From Leptospira kanakyensis (GTDB lineage: Bacteria > Spirochaetota > Leptospiria > Leptospirales > Leptospiraceae): 64,000 nucleotides of DNA. Of this stretch, positions 1 through 7,341 are shown piece after piece. The notes under the pieces are model-generated. The model saw only the letters and a list, made by a program, of their open reading frames with translations, had not been told where the DNA came from and made no database searches. How positions within the stretch are numbered: position 1 is the stretch's first letter; the number at the start of each line of letters is the position of its first letter. The position numbers were made by a program, and so were the translations under genes. The stretch spans positions 248,001-312,000 of the forward strand of contig NZ_RQFG01000005.1 of the NCBI RefSeq assembly GCF_004769235.1, written 5' to 3'.

Positions 1-127
1 AACCTGAAAACCTCTCCACAATGGCATACAATTCAGTGAGGATCGCTAATTTCTCCGGACTGAGGAGTCCTTGGCGGATCATCGGTAAAAGCTCAGGATT
101 GACTTGTTTGGGGAGAGTGAGTTCCAT
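1..127 (-). CDS. Unrecognised protein, N-terminal part (runs off left edge)
   Basis: This is the first 42 codons of a leftward gene that continues beyond the window. The ATG at 127 begins MELTLPKQVNPELL and the frame stays open to base 1. The visible part is soluble in character, with no signal peptide or membrane segment, and I do not recognise the family. It is transcribed divergently from the PilZ-type gene at 220, with a 92-bp region between them. A short frame on the opposite strand (21-212) is less convincing because this frame begins cleanly in the divergent intergenic space. Confidence 0.5.
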   Translation of the reverse strand, partial: MELTLPKQVNPELLPMIRQGLLSPEKLAILTELYAIVERFSG

Positions 128-180
128 ATACTTCCCATTTCGGCGAATTCTGTCGTTTCCCATCACTTTTTCCGACCGAG

Positions 181-216
181 AAAATCGATTTTCACACTCT
201 AAAAATCGATAATTTT
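181..216. promoter_or_regulatory. Two ATCGAT-centred palindromes upstream of the PilZ-type gene
   Basis: Bases 181-192 read AAAATCGATTTT, a perfect 12-bp palindrome. Bases 201-216 hold a second, imperfect copy around ATCGAT flanked by A and T runs. The two centres are about 20 bp apart, two helical turns, and the second ends four bases before the start codon at 220. They could be an operator for the divergent pair, but AT-rich palindromes are common in such DNA. Confidence 0.3.
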
Positions 217-219
217 AGT

Positions 220-1509
220 ATGGCAATCGGCAGAACAGATTCGATGCAGGAACTGATAACGATTTTAGAATCGTTATTTGAAGAAACCATCATCGGGTCT
301 GATGTAAACATAGTCAAACACCTCTTTTACTACCTCAAAGCCGACAATAGAGAATTTGAATTTATCTACGAGGAACATACACTTGTCGCTGCTGTGGAAG
401 AAATTGAAGCCCATACAGTGACACTGATGATTCCTGATTTGGTGGAAGAAGGTTCCAGACGTGCCCGAGTGCGTTTTGAAGTGATGAACATCAACTACCA
501 ATTTGAAGTTGTCATTCTCGATATCCAAAAAGAAAAAACAGTCATCAAAACTCCCACCGAGTTACAATCTTACCAACTCAGAACGAACAAACGTATCCCA
601 GTGGATGATTTGTTTATGAACTTTATCATTTTATTTAGAAGTTTGACAGGTGGTTCAAGAGAAGTCGGGAAAAACCTTTATGCAGAGAGCCGATTCCCTC
701 ACCTAATGAAAGAAGTACGAAAGGATAGACCCGATAGCAAACTCATCAACGTGATGTTAACGGAAGCGATAGAACGTATTTCCAAAGACTATAAAATTCA
801 TTTTTTCCAGCCAGATGAAAAACTAAATGAATACGAAGACTTTGTCAAAAAAACAATTCTTAGAACGGGAAAATCAATTTATATCCCCGATTGCAATCGA
901 ATTGCCTCTTATATCAATGACCCAGGTGACGAAGTACTTTTTAATTATTATAACGAACACAAAGAAATGGCAAAGGAATTTGGGGAAGATTTTGCATTAG
1001 AATTTTTTGAATCCATGCGTAAACATGAATCCAGAGATTTTTATGTTTCCTACATCATCACTCCGATTCGTTTGTACGAAGATGTAGTCGGATTTATTAA
1101 AGTACATTCCACTGCCATGGACAGGTTTACAATCTCCCAAAACCAAGCTGTTTATATTTATGAATTAGCAGAAATCATTAGTTATGTATTCACTAAAATT
1201 GCCATCCAACATGGAAGTTATGAAACCATGCAGTCTACAACAAAGGTTGTGGATATTTCTCTCGATGGTCTTCTTTTTGAAATTTATGACAAACGATTGT
1301 TCCAATACTTAAAAAGACACAATATCATCAAAATGTTTATCCCTTTAAGTAAAGATAGAACCATGATCATTCGTGGGGAAATCATTCGATTTTTGGACAG
1401 AGGAGATCATTACCACCTTGGGGTAAACTATTTCAGTTCAGCCCCAGATGATATGTTGTATTTAGAATCTTATTTGTTTGAAAAGAGTATGAAAATTCTT
1501 TCAGAATGA
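220..1509 (+). CDS. PilZ-type (probable c-di-GMP-binding) protein with a large internal insertion
   Basis: The protein has 429 residues and no membrane segment. The two PilZ hallmarks are both present but far apart: an RxxxR pair at R121/R125 (RTNKR) and a DxSxxG motif at D345-S347-G350, followed by the closing strand LGVNYF. In ordinary PilZ proteins these motifs lie only about 20-35 residues apart. The intervening 200 or so residues look like an independent GAF-like alpha/beta domain. The first 110 residues resemble the YcgR-type N-terminal barrel. By analogy it would bind cyclic di-GMP in the cytoplasm and act on motility or signalling, which is inference. It may belong to the leptospiral DUF1577 family. 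No good ribosome-binding site precedes the ATG at 220, and the ATG at 244 is a possible alternative. It overlaps the convergent next gene by 9 nt. Confidence 0.65.
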   Translation: MAIGRTDSMQELITILESLFEETIIGSDVNIVKHLFYYLKADNREFEFIYEEHTLVAAVEEIEAHTVTLMIPDLVEEGSRRARVRFEVMNINYQFEVVILDIQKEKTVIKTPTELQSYQLRTNKRIPVDDLFMNFIILFRSLTGGSREVGKNLYAESRFPHLMKEVRKDRPDSKLINVMLTEAIERISKDYKIHFFQPDEKLNEYEDFVKKTILRTGKSIYIPDCNRIASYINDPGDEVLFNYYNEHKEMAKEFGEDFALEFFESMRKHESRDFYVSYIITPIRLYEDVVGFIKVHSTAMDRFTISQNQAVYIYELAEIISYVFTKIAIQHGSYETMQSTTKVVDISLDGLLFEIYDKRLFQYLKRHNIIKMFIPLSKDRTMIIRGEIIRFLDRGDHYHLGVNYFSSAPDDMLYLESYLFEKSMKILSE

Positions 1510-2664
1510 TCCTGATTGTTTTTCTGCCAAACGAATCGCATTGAGAAGATCTTCAGATAAAGTCGTTTCCCCTGTATAATAGAGGCGTAATAGTTTTCCA
1601 TGTTCGACTAGTTTTTCTCTGTATTCTGATTCTTTCGTAGAACCTCGTGTTTCCTTCCATTTTAGATGATAGAACTCACAAGCCAATTTATGTAGATAAT
1701 AATCAGATTTTCTGAGTGAGTAGGCTTTTTTTAGATACTCTTCCGAACGTTCTGCCCACTCTTCTCTTTTTTTACGACCATCGACGCCTGCATCTGCCAT
1801 ATTCGAATGCAAAAGATTCAGAAAAGAAGTTTCAAAACTATACAACCAAACCTCATAATTTTTCGGGTAAAGGTTTCTTGCTTCTTTGGCCACTTGAGGC
1901 ATTAGATCCAATTGTTTTTTATTTTCTTTCCCTTCTACTTTAAAGTAGAAAGTGAGAAACCGTAAATAATCTACGAGAAATAATAACCTTTCTTGTGCAT
2001 TGGAAAATCGTTCTCTGTTTTTCCATGCCATCGAATATTCAAAAGCAGTGGATACATACCCTTCTCCATCTTTCCAGTGAGCTTTTCCGAGCGCATAATG
2101 AGAATCAGGTGATCCTTGGTCAAGAGAAACAGAATGTTTATACATTCTAAGAGCTTCATCCATTTGCCCTTTGGCAAAATAATGATCTCCTTTCTTTTTT
2201 GCCATAAAGGCTTCATCGTATTTGGTTGTATCAAGTAGTCTAGCGGCCGTTACGGGACGATCTTCAATGAGTCGTAAATACCCTTCTCCACGAACCTGCC
2301 ATCCAAAAAAAGTAGTTTGGTATACTGACTTTACCGTAATCATACCCACAATGTTTCCATCGCGAAATGTTTTGTGGTCTTGGTTCTTTTCTAAAAGATA
2401 TAAAGTTTGTCCCACACGAATCCCTTTGGGATCTGCAACTTTGATTGTGACTGTGTCAGGCCTTGTGTCCACTTCCAACTCTTGGGAAAGTGTATCCACT
2501 TCATAGTAACTGGCTTTTTCAATTCCCACAACCTCACCCACAACAATCATTCGTAAAGGGTCAAGAGAAGCTTGGCTCCGAAAAGCGAAAGCTAACCTGT
2601 CTGCAGAAGATTGGGCAAAAGTTGCCGTTACAAAAAATAAAGTGAGGAGGAAGGAACGGAACAT
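1501..2664 (-). CDS. Exported TPR-repeat protein
   Basis: The 387-residue protein begins with a short hydrophobic signal peptide ending near TFAQ (about residue 18), so it is exported to the periplasm or outer membrane. Residues 40-145 form a beta-rich region with phrases such as MIVVGEVVGI and KGIRVGQTLYLLEK, which look like a small barrel for surface or scaffold contact. From about residue 155 a TPR-like helical repeat starts (FAKGQMDEALRMYKHSV, then SHYALGKAHW), followed by further helices. TPR proteins hold complexes together. No partner can be named from the sequence. It is read leftward, apart from the acylase-type gene upstream of it by an 86-bp gap that carries a terminator. Confidence 0.65.
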   Translation of the reverse strand: MFRSFLLTLFFVTATFAQSSADRLAFAFRSQASLDPLRMIVVGEVVGIEKASYYEVDTLSQELEVDTRPDTVTIKVADPKGIRVGQTLYLLEKNQDHKTFRDGNIVGMITVKSVYQTTFFGWQVRGEGYLRLIEDRPVTAARLLDTTKYDEAFMAKKKGDHYFAKGQMDEALRMYKHSVSLDQGSPDSHYALGKAHWKDGEGYVSTAFEYSMAWKNRERFSNAQERLLFLVDYLRFLTFYFKVEGKENKKQLDLMPQVAKEARNLYPKNYEVWLYSFETSFLNLLHSNMADAGVDGRKKREEWAERSEEYLKKAYSLRKSDYYLHKLACEFYHLKWKETRGSTKESEYREKLVEHGKLLRLYYTGETTLSEDLLNAIRLAEKQSGSF

Positions 2665-2700
2665 CTACTTTAAGGATCGGCTGGAATTAAATCTTTCAGA

Positions 2701-2742
2701 GTAGAAAAAAGAGAGATCCCCACAGGCCCAGTGGGGAAATTT
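2701..2742 (-). terminator. Rho-independent terminator after the penicillin-acylase-type gene
   Basis: CCCCAC (2718-2723) pairs perfectly with GTGGGG (2731-2736) around a 7-nt loop. Read leftward, the stem is followed by ATCTCTCTTTTTT, a usable U tract, placing it just past the stop codon of the gene ending at 2751. On the other strand a T-run also follows the stem, so it may act both ways. Confidence 0.7.
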
Positions 2743-2750
2743 TTTAAATT

Positions 2751-5282
2751 TTAGCGGGGTCGAAAATCCAATCGGTATTTTCCAGCACCGACTTGTTCTT
2801 TCGAATACAAGATTTTTCTGTGCACTCCGTTGATATAATCATCCACCAAGTTTCCATAAAAGGGACTGGCAAGATTTCCACTATTTCCGATGGGGAGCTG
2901 GGTGACCGACTCTTCAAAACGACCATAGTCAATGACTCTTCGTTTCGAAGGCCCTGCAAAGGCCGTCCAATCTTCTTTCATCAGTTTGTATTTTAAGTTG
3001 TTCACCACCTCGGCACCACCGGCAGAAGGAAGTGGGCCAATATTAAACACACCACCGATGAGAGGTAATACGCCAAGTGGATGAGGGTGTTTGATTTTAT
3101 ACAAATTTTTCCATGTCCAAAGGCTCGGGGATGCAGAAAGACGGGATTCCAAATACCTTCCTGTTTCTTCAATGGATCTTTTGAAAATGTCTTCTCTAGA
3201 TTCAAGAACCCCTTCCGTTCGTAAATCATCCCAATACGGCGAACCTGGATTCCGAACAAACCTGCGATAGGCGTTCCAATACTCAGCCATATCTCCGTAT
3301 AACTCGAAATTGGTGGATCCCATTTCATCAATGAGCAATTCCCGAAGGGTGATGTAAAAGAATACATCATAAACGGCAGCACCTTGTGATTCGGGAAAAT
3401 GTTCAAAATTCCAATTTTTTAAAATGGTAAGAACTTTTTTTCCATTTGGTGTTTTTGCATCTTTCACTGAAGTTAAAACAAGATCCAAATACTCAGGAGC
3501 AAACGAAGAAACCGTATCATTTTGGATGGAAGCTAATTCTTCTAAACTCCATTTTTCTTTTGTTTCTAAAATCCCAACTAACCTTTGGAAACGATCAGGT
3601 GGTTGCCAGTTACCTTCTGGTTTTCCAAGTCCCGGTATGGATTTGGCTACTTGGTTATTGGCAGTCACAATGATTCCATTTTTAGGATTGATGATCTTTG
3701 GATTGTTCTTCGCAGGAAGATAACCCGTAACGTCATTTGCTCCCGTAGAACCTTCTAAAATTTTACGTGAATTTCCTGATTTTAAAATCGGGAATCTTCC
3801 CACTGCATAATAAGCAATGTTTCCATTTTTATCCGCATAACTAAAATTAAGACCAGGTGCCCCAATCATAGAAGATGCAGAATCAAGTTCTGCAAACGAT
3901 TTGGATTTTCCCATTTGAAAAAGAACATCAAGTAAAGGATTCTCTAAATGGTGGTGAGCCCAATACAAACTCACCGGCCTTCCCTTATAACCTTTGATAT
4001 GTTCGGTGATGAGAGGGCCGTGGTTTGTAATTCCTACTTCAAATGGAATTTCTGTTCCATCTTTCATACGAATGTTATCTCGGTAATAGGTTAAATCCTT
4101 CCAACCAGTTCCAGTTTTAAATTTCCCAGCTTCTATGGTTTCTAAATACAAATTCACATCATCTTGTTCCAACATGGTGAGTCCCCATGCTTTGTCCCTG
4201 TTATGGGCAATGAGTGGAAAAGGAATGATGGAAAGAAAGTATCCATAGTTTTCATATCCAGGGTATTCGATATATGCTTCATACCAAGCACCAGGATTGG
4301 AAAGAGCAATGTGCGGATCGTTGGCAAGAACGGCCCCACCACTTTCCGAACGACTCGGGGCCACAACCCAAGAATTACTTCCTTCTAAAGGTTCAATTGG
4401 CAATTGGAGATCGTTCACAAAGGATACTAGTTGTTTTAAATTCAGGACTTCAGATACAACCTTTTGATTTTTTATATCAGAAGAAGTCACATGGCTGCGA
4501 CTTGGGTTTGGATTTAAACTCTGTGTTTGAATTGAATTTAAATTTTTGAAATTTCCTCCATTTGCTAACCTTTGGACACCCGGTTGTGTTTCCAGAATGG
4601 TCGCATTGGTTTCAAAATCATAACGTGGGAACAGTTCTGCGGCAGAACGTTCTTTTAACTCGGATTCCAAAATGGTGTACAAACTGTCCGATTTGATCCC
4701 TTCCGCAAAAGAAAACCCCATATAAAACAGAAAAGAAATAGCATCAACTCGATCAAAAGGTTTTGGTTTGATTCCAAGGATGGTATATTCAATGGGAAGA
4801 TTGTCTTCCGCTAGAAAATGATTCACCCCATCCAAAAACCAATCCAATTGGTTCCAAGCCTCAGGATGGATATGATTGTTTTTGTTTGCATATTCTTCTG
4901 CAGTTTTTTTCAAAAGAAGAGACTTTAGAAACTGGTCTGTGGGAATCAGTTTCTCACCGAAAATTTCAGTGAGTTCCCCTTTCCCGATCCGTCTTTGTAA
5001 CTCCATCTGAAAAATCCGATCTTGTGCCATGGTATAACCTAGCGCAAAGTAGGCGGATTTTGCATCCCCGGCAACAATATGAGGAATTCCAGCTTCGTCT
5101 CGAATGACAGTTACTGTTGAAGTTAATTTATCAGAGACAATTTCACCGCTGTATTTTGGTGCTTTGAACGACACGAGTCCCCAAAACAAAATATGTAAGG
5201 AAACAGGAAGGGTTAGGATAAAAAGCAGAAAGAGACTTATAAATGGTCTCTTTCTAATGAATTTTTTAGTTCTTTCTAACAT
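2751..5282 (-). CDS. Penicillin-acylase-family Ntn hydrolase, membrane-anchored precursor
   Basis: The 843-residue protein has the build of a penicillin amidase precursor. It has an N-terminal membrane segment (about 13-35), then an alpha-chain region with YTMAQDRIFQMELQRR, then a low-complexity spacer rich in Asn/Ser/Gln (about 245-270). The beta chain then starts at the nucleophile Ser302 in GSNSW. Family members cut themselves before this serine, whose new amino group becomes the catalytic base. HNRDKAWGLT and YADKNGNIAY are further family hallmarks. The enzyme should act in the periplasm on amide bonds such as acyl-homoserine lactones or other N-acyl compounds; the substrate is not predictable. 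Its start lies 3 nt from the upstream gene, suggesting co-transcription. Confidence 0.88.
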   Translation of the reverse strand: MLERTKKFIRKRPFISLFLLFILTLPVSLHILFWGLVSFKAPKYSGEIVSDKLTSTVTVIRDEAGIPHIVAGDAKSAYFALGYTMAQDRIFQMELQRRIGKGELTEIFGEKLIPTDQFLKSLLLKKTAEEYANKNNHIHPEAWNQLDWFLDGVNHFLAEDNLPIEYTILGIKPKPFDRVDAISFLFYMGFSFAEGIKSDSLYTILESELKERSAAELFPRYDFETNATILETQPGVQRLANGGNFKNLNSIQTQSLNPNPSRSHVTSSDIKNQKVVSEVLNLKQLVSFVNDLQLPIEPLEGSNSWVVAPSRSESGGAVLANDPHIALSNPGAWYEAYIEYPGYENYGYFLSIIPFPLIAHNRDKAWGLTMLEQDDVNLYLETIEAGKFKTGTGWKDLTYYRDNIRMKDGTEIPFEVGITNHGPLITEHIKGYKGRPVSLYWAHHHLENPLLDVLFQMGKSKSFAELDSASSMIGAPGLNFSYADKNGNIAYYAVGRFPILKSGNSRKILEGSTGANDVTGYLPAKNNPKIINPKNGIIVTANNQVAKSIPGLGKPEGNWQPPDRFQRLVGILETKEKWSLEELASIQNDTVSSFAPEYLDLVLTSVKDAKTPNGKKVLTILKNWNFEHFPESQGAAVYDVFFYITLRELLIDEMGSTNFELYGDMAEYWNAYRRFVRNPGSPYWDDLRTEGVLESREDIFKRSIEETGRYLESRLSASPSLWTWKNLYKIKHPHPLGVLPLIGGVFNIGPLPSAGGAEVVNNLKYKLMKEDWTAFAGPSKRRVIDYGRFEESVTQLPIGNSGNLASPFYGNLVDDYINGVHRKILYSKEQVGAGKYRLDFRPR

Positions 5283-5285
5283 AGG

Positions 5286-6488
5286 TTATTGTAACGATTT
5301 AATTTGACGAATGCGATTTTGTTTGTCTGCCGAATCCCAAGCTGCATTAGAAAAGGATTCTACCTTATAATATTTTGTTTTGTATTCATCTTTGTAAGGC
5401 AAAACAAGTTCACGATCTGGTTCTGTCGTTTTGGCGGCTTGGATTTTTCTAAGTCCTTCCGCTCCTTGGTTGAACCATTCGGGATCAATTGGTAAATTCA
5501 CTCGGTGTCCACGAAATGATGTCGCTAAATAAGGTCCGTCCAAATCTTTATCACGAAGAATTTTTCCAAAAAAAGTAAACTCTACTTCGTTAGAACCGGA
5601 AACCAAATCACCATCATACACAGCATAGGCGATGTATTCCCCATTCTTTTCGTCCTTTAAATTGGCCTCTAAATGGTATTTTCCTTTTTTATAAACATTC
5701 ACCACCGCACGAACAATGAGTGATCCATCATGTAAGGAATCAGAAAAAACACCGTTAAATTCTGCAGGGATTGATGGGCTCGAAAAGAAACTAGAAGTAA
5801 GAGTTGTTTTTAAATTCTCTGGGCCATAAGTGATTTCAGCCACAAGAGACATTTGTCCCCAATCCGGTTTTTGTGGTTTCCATGAAAAAGTAAAAATATT
5901 ATCTCCACGAGTTTGGTCGCCATCGGTTCCGTTATCATTCACAGAAGCACTGACAACACCATACCTTTGGCCTTCCCACTCTTTAAATACTTGGTGAGAA
6001 TCAATGGATACCTTCACACGATTCCTTGCTTTATCACGACATTCTAAAGTTACATACATCATGTCCTTGTTACCAATCACGGCCCAAGTTTTCGGTTGGA
6101 ACAAACATACGTAACCTGTTGGTTCGTTCGTTTTTGGATCAATGGAGTAGTCGGGAGAATTTTCGATGATAAAAGGAAAAGCTAAGTCATGATTTAAAAT
6201 GGACATAGGTCTTGAAAATGGAGGGTATTCGGCCCATTCTAAATACTTTTCGAGAATGAATTCTGGAGTGGCACCATCATCTGGAATTCCACCAGACCCA
6301 TCAGATCCGTTTCCAGAACCATCATCCCCTTGCGTTGGATCAGAACCACTTGCCATCCTTTCTTGTCTGGCTTTCTCGCTAGCATCTTGATCAGAACCGG
6401 TATTATCCTTTGAAATATAGAAGATAAGACCCACAACGACCAATATAACAGCTGCTAGATACACACCGTATCTACGAATTAAATCCAT
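5286..6488 (-). CDS. Membrane-anchored periplasmic protein of unknown function
   Basis: The 400-residue protein has one N-terminal membrane helix (about 9-27, rich in Val/Ile/Leu), then a disordered Gly/Asp/Ser linker (about 30-72), then a folded beta-rich domain. The layout is that of a protein tethered to the inner membrane with its body in the periplasm. The folded part contains immunoglobulin-like phrases (FTFSWKPQKPDWGQMSLVAEI, shortened: SWKPQKPDWGQM) but I do not recognise a family. It lies immediately upstream of the acylase-type gene, 3 nt apart, so the two are probably one operon and may work on the same exported substrate. Confidence 0.6.
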   Translation of the reverse strand: MDLIRRYGVYLAAVILVVVGLIFYISKDNTGSDQDASEKARQERMASGSDPTQGDDGSGNGSDGSGGIPDDGATPEFILEKYLEWAEYPPFSRPMSILNHDLAFPFIIENSPDYSIDPKTNEPTGYVCLFQPKTWAVIGNKDMMYVTLECRDKARNRVKVSIDSHQVFKEWEGQRYGVVSASVNDNGTDGDQTRGDNIFTFSWKPQKPDWGQMSLVAEITYGPENLKTTLTSSFFSSPSIPAEFNGVFSDSLHDGSLIVRAVVNVYKKGKYHLEANLKDEKNGEYIAYAVYDGDLVSGSNEVEFTFFGKILRDKDLDGPYLATSFRGHRVNLPIDPEWFNQGAEGLRKIQAAKTTEPDRELVLPYKDEYKTKYYKVESFSNAAWDSADKQNRIRQIKSLQ

Positions 6489-6558
6489 ACGCTCCCATCC
6501 TTTTTGTTTATAAAACGGATAAGAGCCTTGTCTGTTTTGAAACTATGTAAAGTAAAAT

Positions 6559-7215
6559 TTAAATAGAAAGAAGACTGGCAACCGATTCGGAAATCAAACT
6601 TTGTGTAGGGATTTGCATTGATTTCCAATCTTCATAGTATCTGAACACAGACTTTGAATACTCTGGAATGCCTCCAAATCGTTTATAACCGCCAAGTCCT
6701 GCATTATAAGATAACAATGCGGCCTCTACAGAATCCGTTCGTTCGATCAAATAGTTCATATACAAAACACCAATCTGCAAGTTGATCTCTGGATCATATA
6801 AGTCTTTTGCAGATTGGAAAGGGATTCCTTCTTTTGTTGCAAGCCATTTTGCTGTCGCAGGCATCACTTGCATGAGGCCGAGTGCTCCTTTATGGGATTT
6901 GGCACGTTTATGAAATTGGGATTCTGTATGAATGAGACCTACAAGAAAACCAAGTTTATCAAAACGTTCCTGTTTGTTTCCTACGGGCAATCGGAGATTG
7001 TAAGAAGCTCTCTCCATCACTGAAACAAGTTCTTTTCGTTCCTGTTCGTTCAGTCCAGGCCTGTGTTTGGCTATATAGGCTTCTAATTTCCTTTTCGAAA
7101 TGTCATTTCTTGCACTATAACCTGCCGAGCTGATTTTCCCGTATGATTCCATCAGGAAAATTAGAACCAGTAAACCGGTTCCTAGAATTTTGGTGATTGA
7201 TTTAGATTTTCGCAT
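6559..7215 (-). CDS. Lytic murein transglycosylase (SLT domain)
   Basis: This 218-residue exported protein carries the SLT fold of soluble lytic transglycosylases. The catalytic glutamate is E98 in IHTESQF, followed by the GALGLMQVMP motif at 110-119 and the YNAGLGGYKRFGG segment near the end. Such enzymes cleave the glycan strand of peptidoglycan between MurNAc and GlcNAc and leave an anhydro end. The hydrophobic stretch at about residues 11-23 is a signal peptide or anchor. It is divergent from the sensor kinase at 7342, and the 126-bp gap between them carries a conspicuous symmetric repeat. Confidence 0.9.
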   Translation of the reverse strand: MRKSKSITKILGTGLLVLIFLMESYGKISSAGYSARNDISKRKLEAYIAKHRPGLNEQERKELVSVMERASYNLRLPVGNKQERFDKLGFLVGLIHTESQFHKRAKSHKGALGLMQVMPATAKWLATKEGIPFQSAKDLYDPEINLQIGVLYMNYLIERTDSVEAALLSYNAGLGGYKRFGGIPEYSKSVFRYYEDWKSMQIPTQSLISESVASLLSI

Positions 7216-7230
7216 TGGGTCCTCTTGAGT

Positions 7231-7323
7231 AGACTTTCATTTGTGCATCGCACTATAAGTCCATGATTTCCCGGCCCCCTATGCGGACAATTCATTTTTT
7301 GTGCACCGCACTAGTGAAAGTCC
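7231..7323. promoter_or_regulatory. Symmetric operator-like region between the transglycosylase and kinase genes
   Basis: Two near-identical 11-bp palindromes, GTGCATCGCAC (7243-7253) and GTGCACCGCAC (7301-7311), lie 58 bp apart. They are bracketed by an inverted pair GACTTTCA (7232-7239) and TGAAAGTC (7315-7322). The whole unit spans about 92 bp of the divergent intergenic region. The repeated GTGC-N3-GCAC core suggests a dimeric regulator binding twice, perhaps with looping. The identity of the regulator is unknown. Confidence 0.5.
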
Positions 7324-7341
7324 CCAGGGAAAATCAAATGC

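Noticed and set aside
7243..7311. NtrC or sigma-54 sites for the GTGC-N3-GCAC elements.
   Set aside because: NtrC sites have GCAC-N5-GTGC order and spacing, and sigma-54 promoters need GG and GC 10 bp apart. Neither fits.
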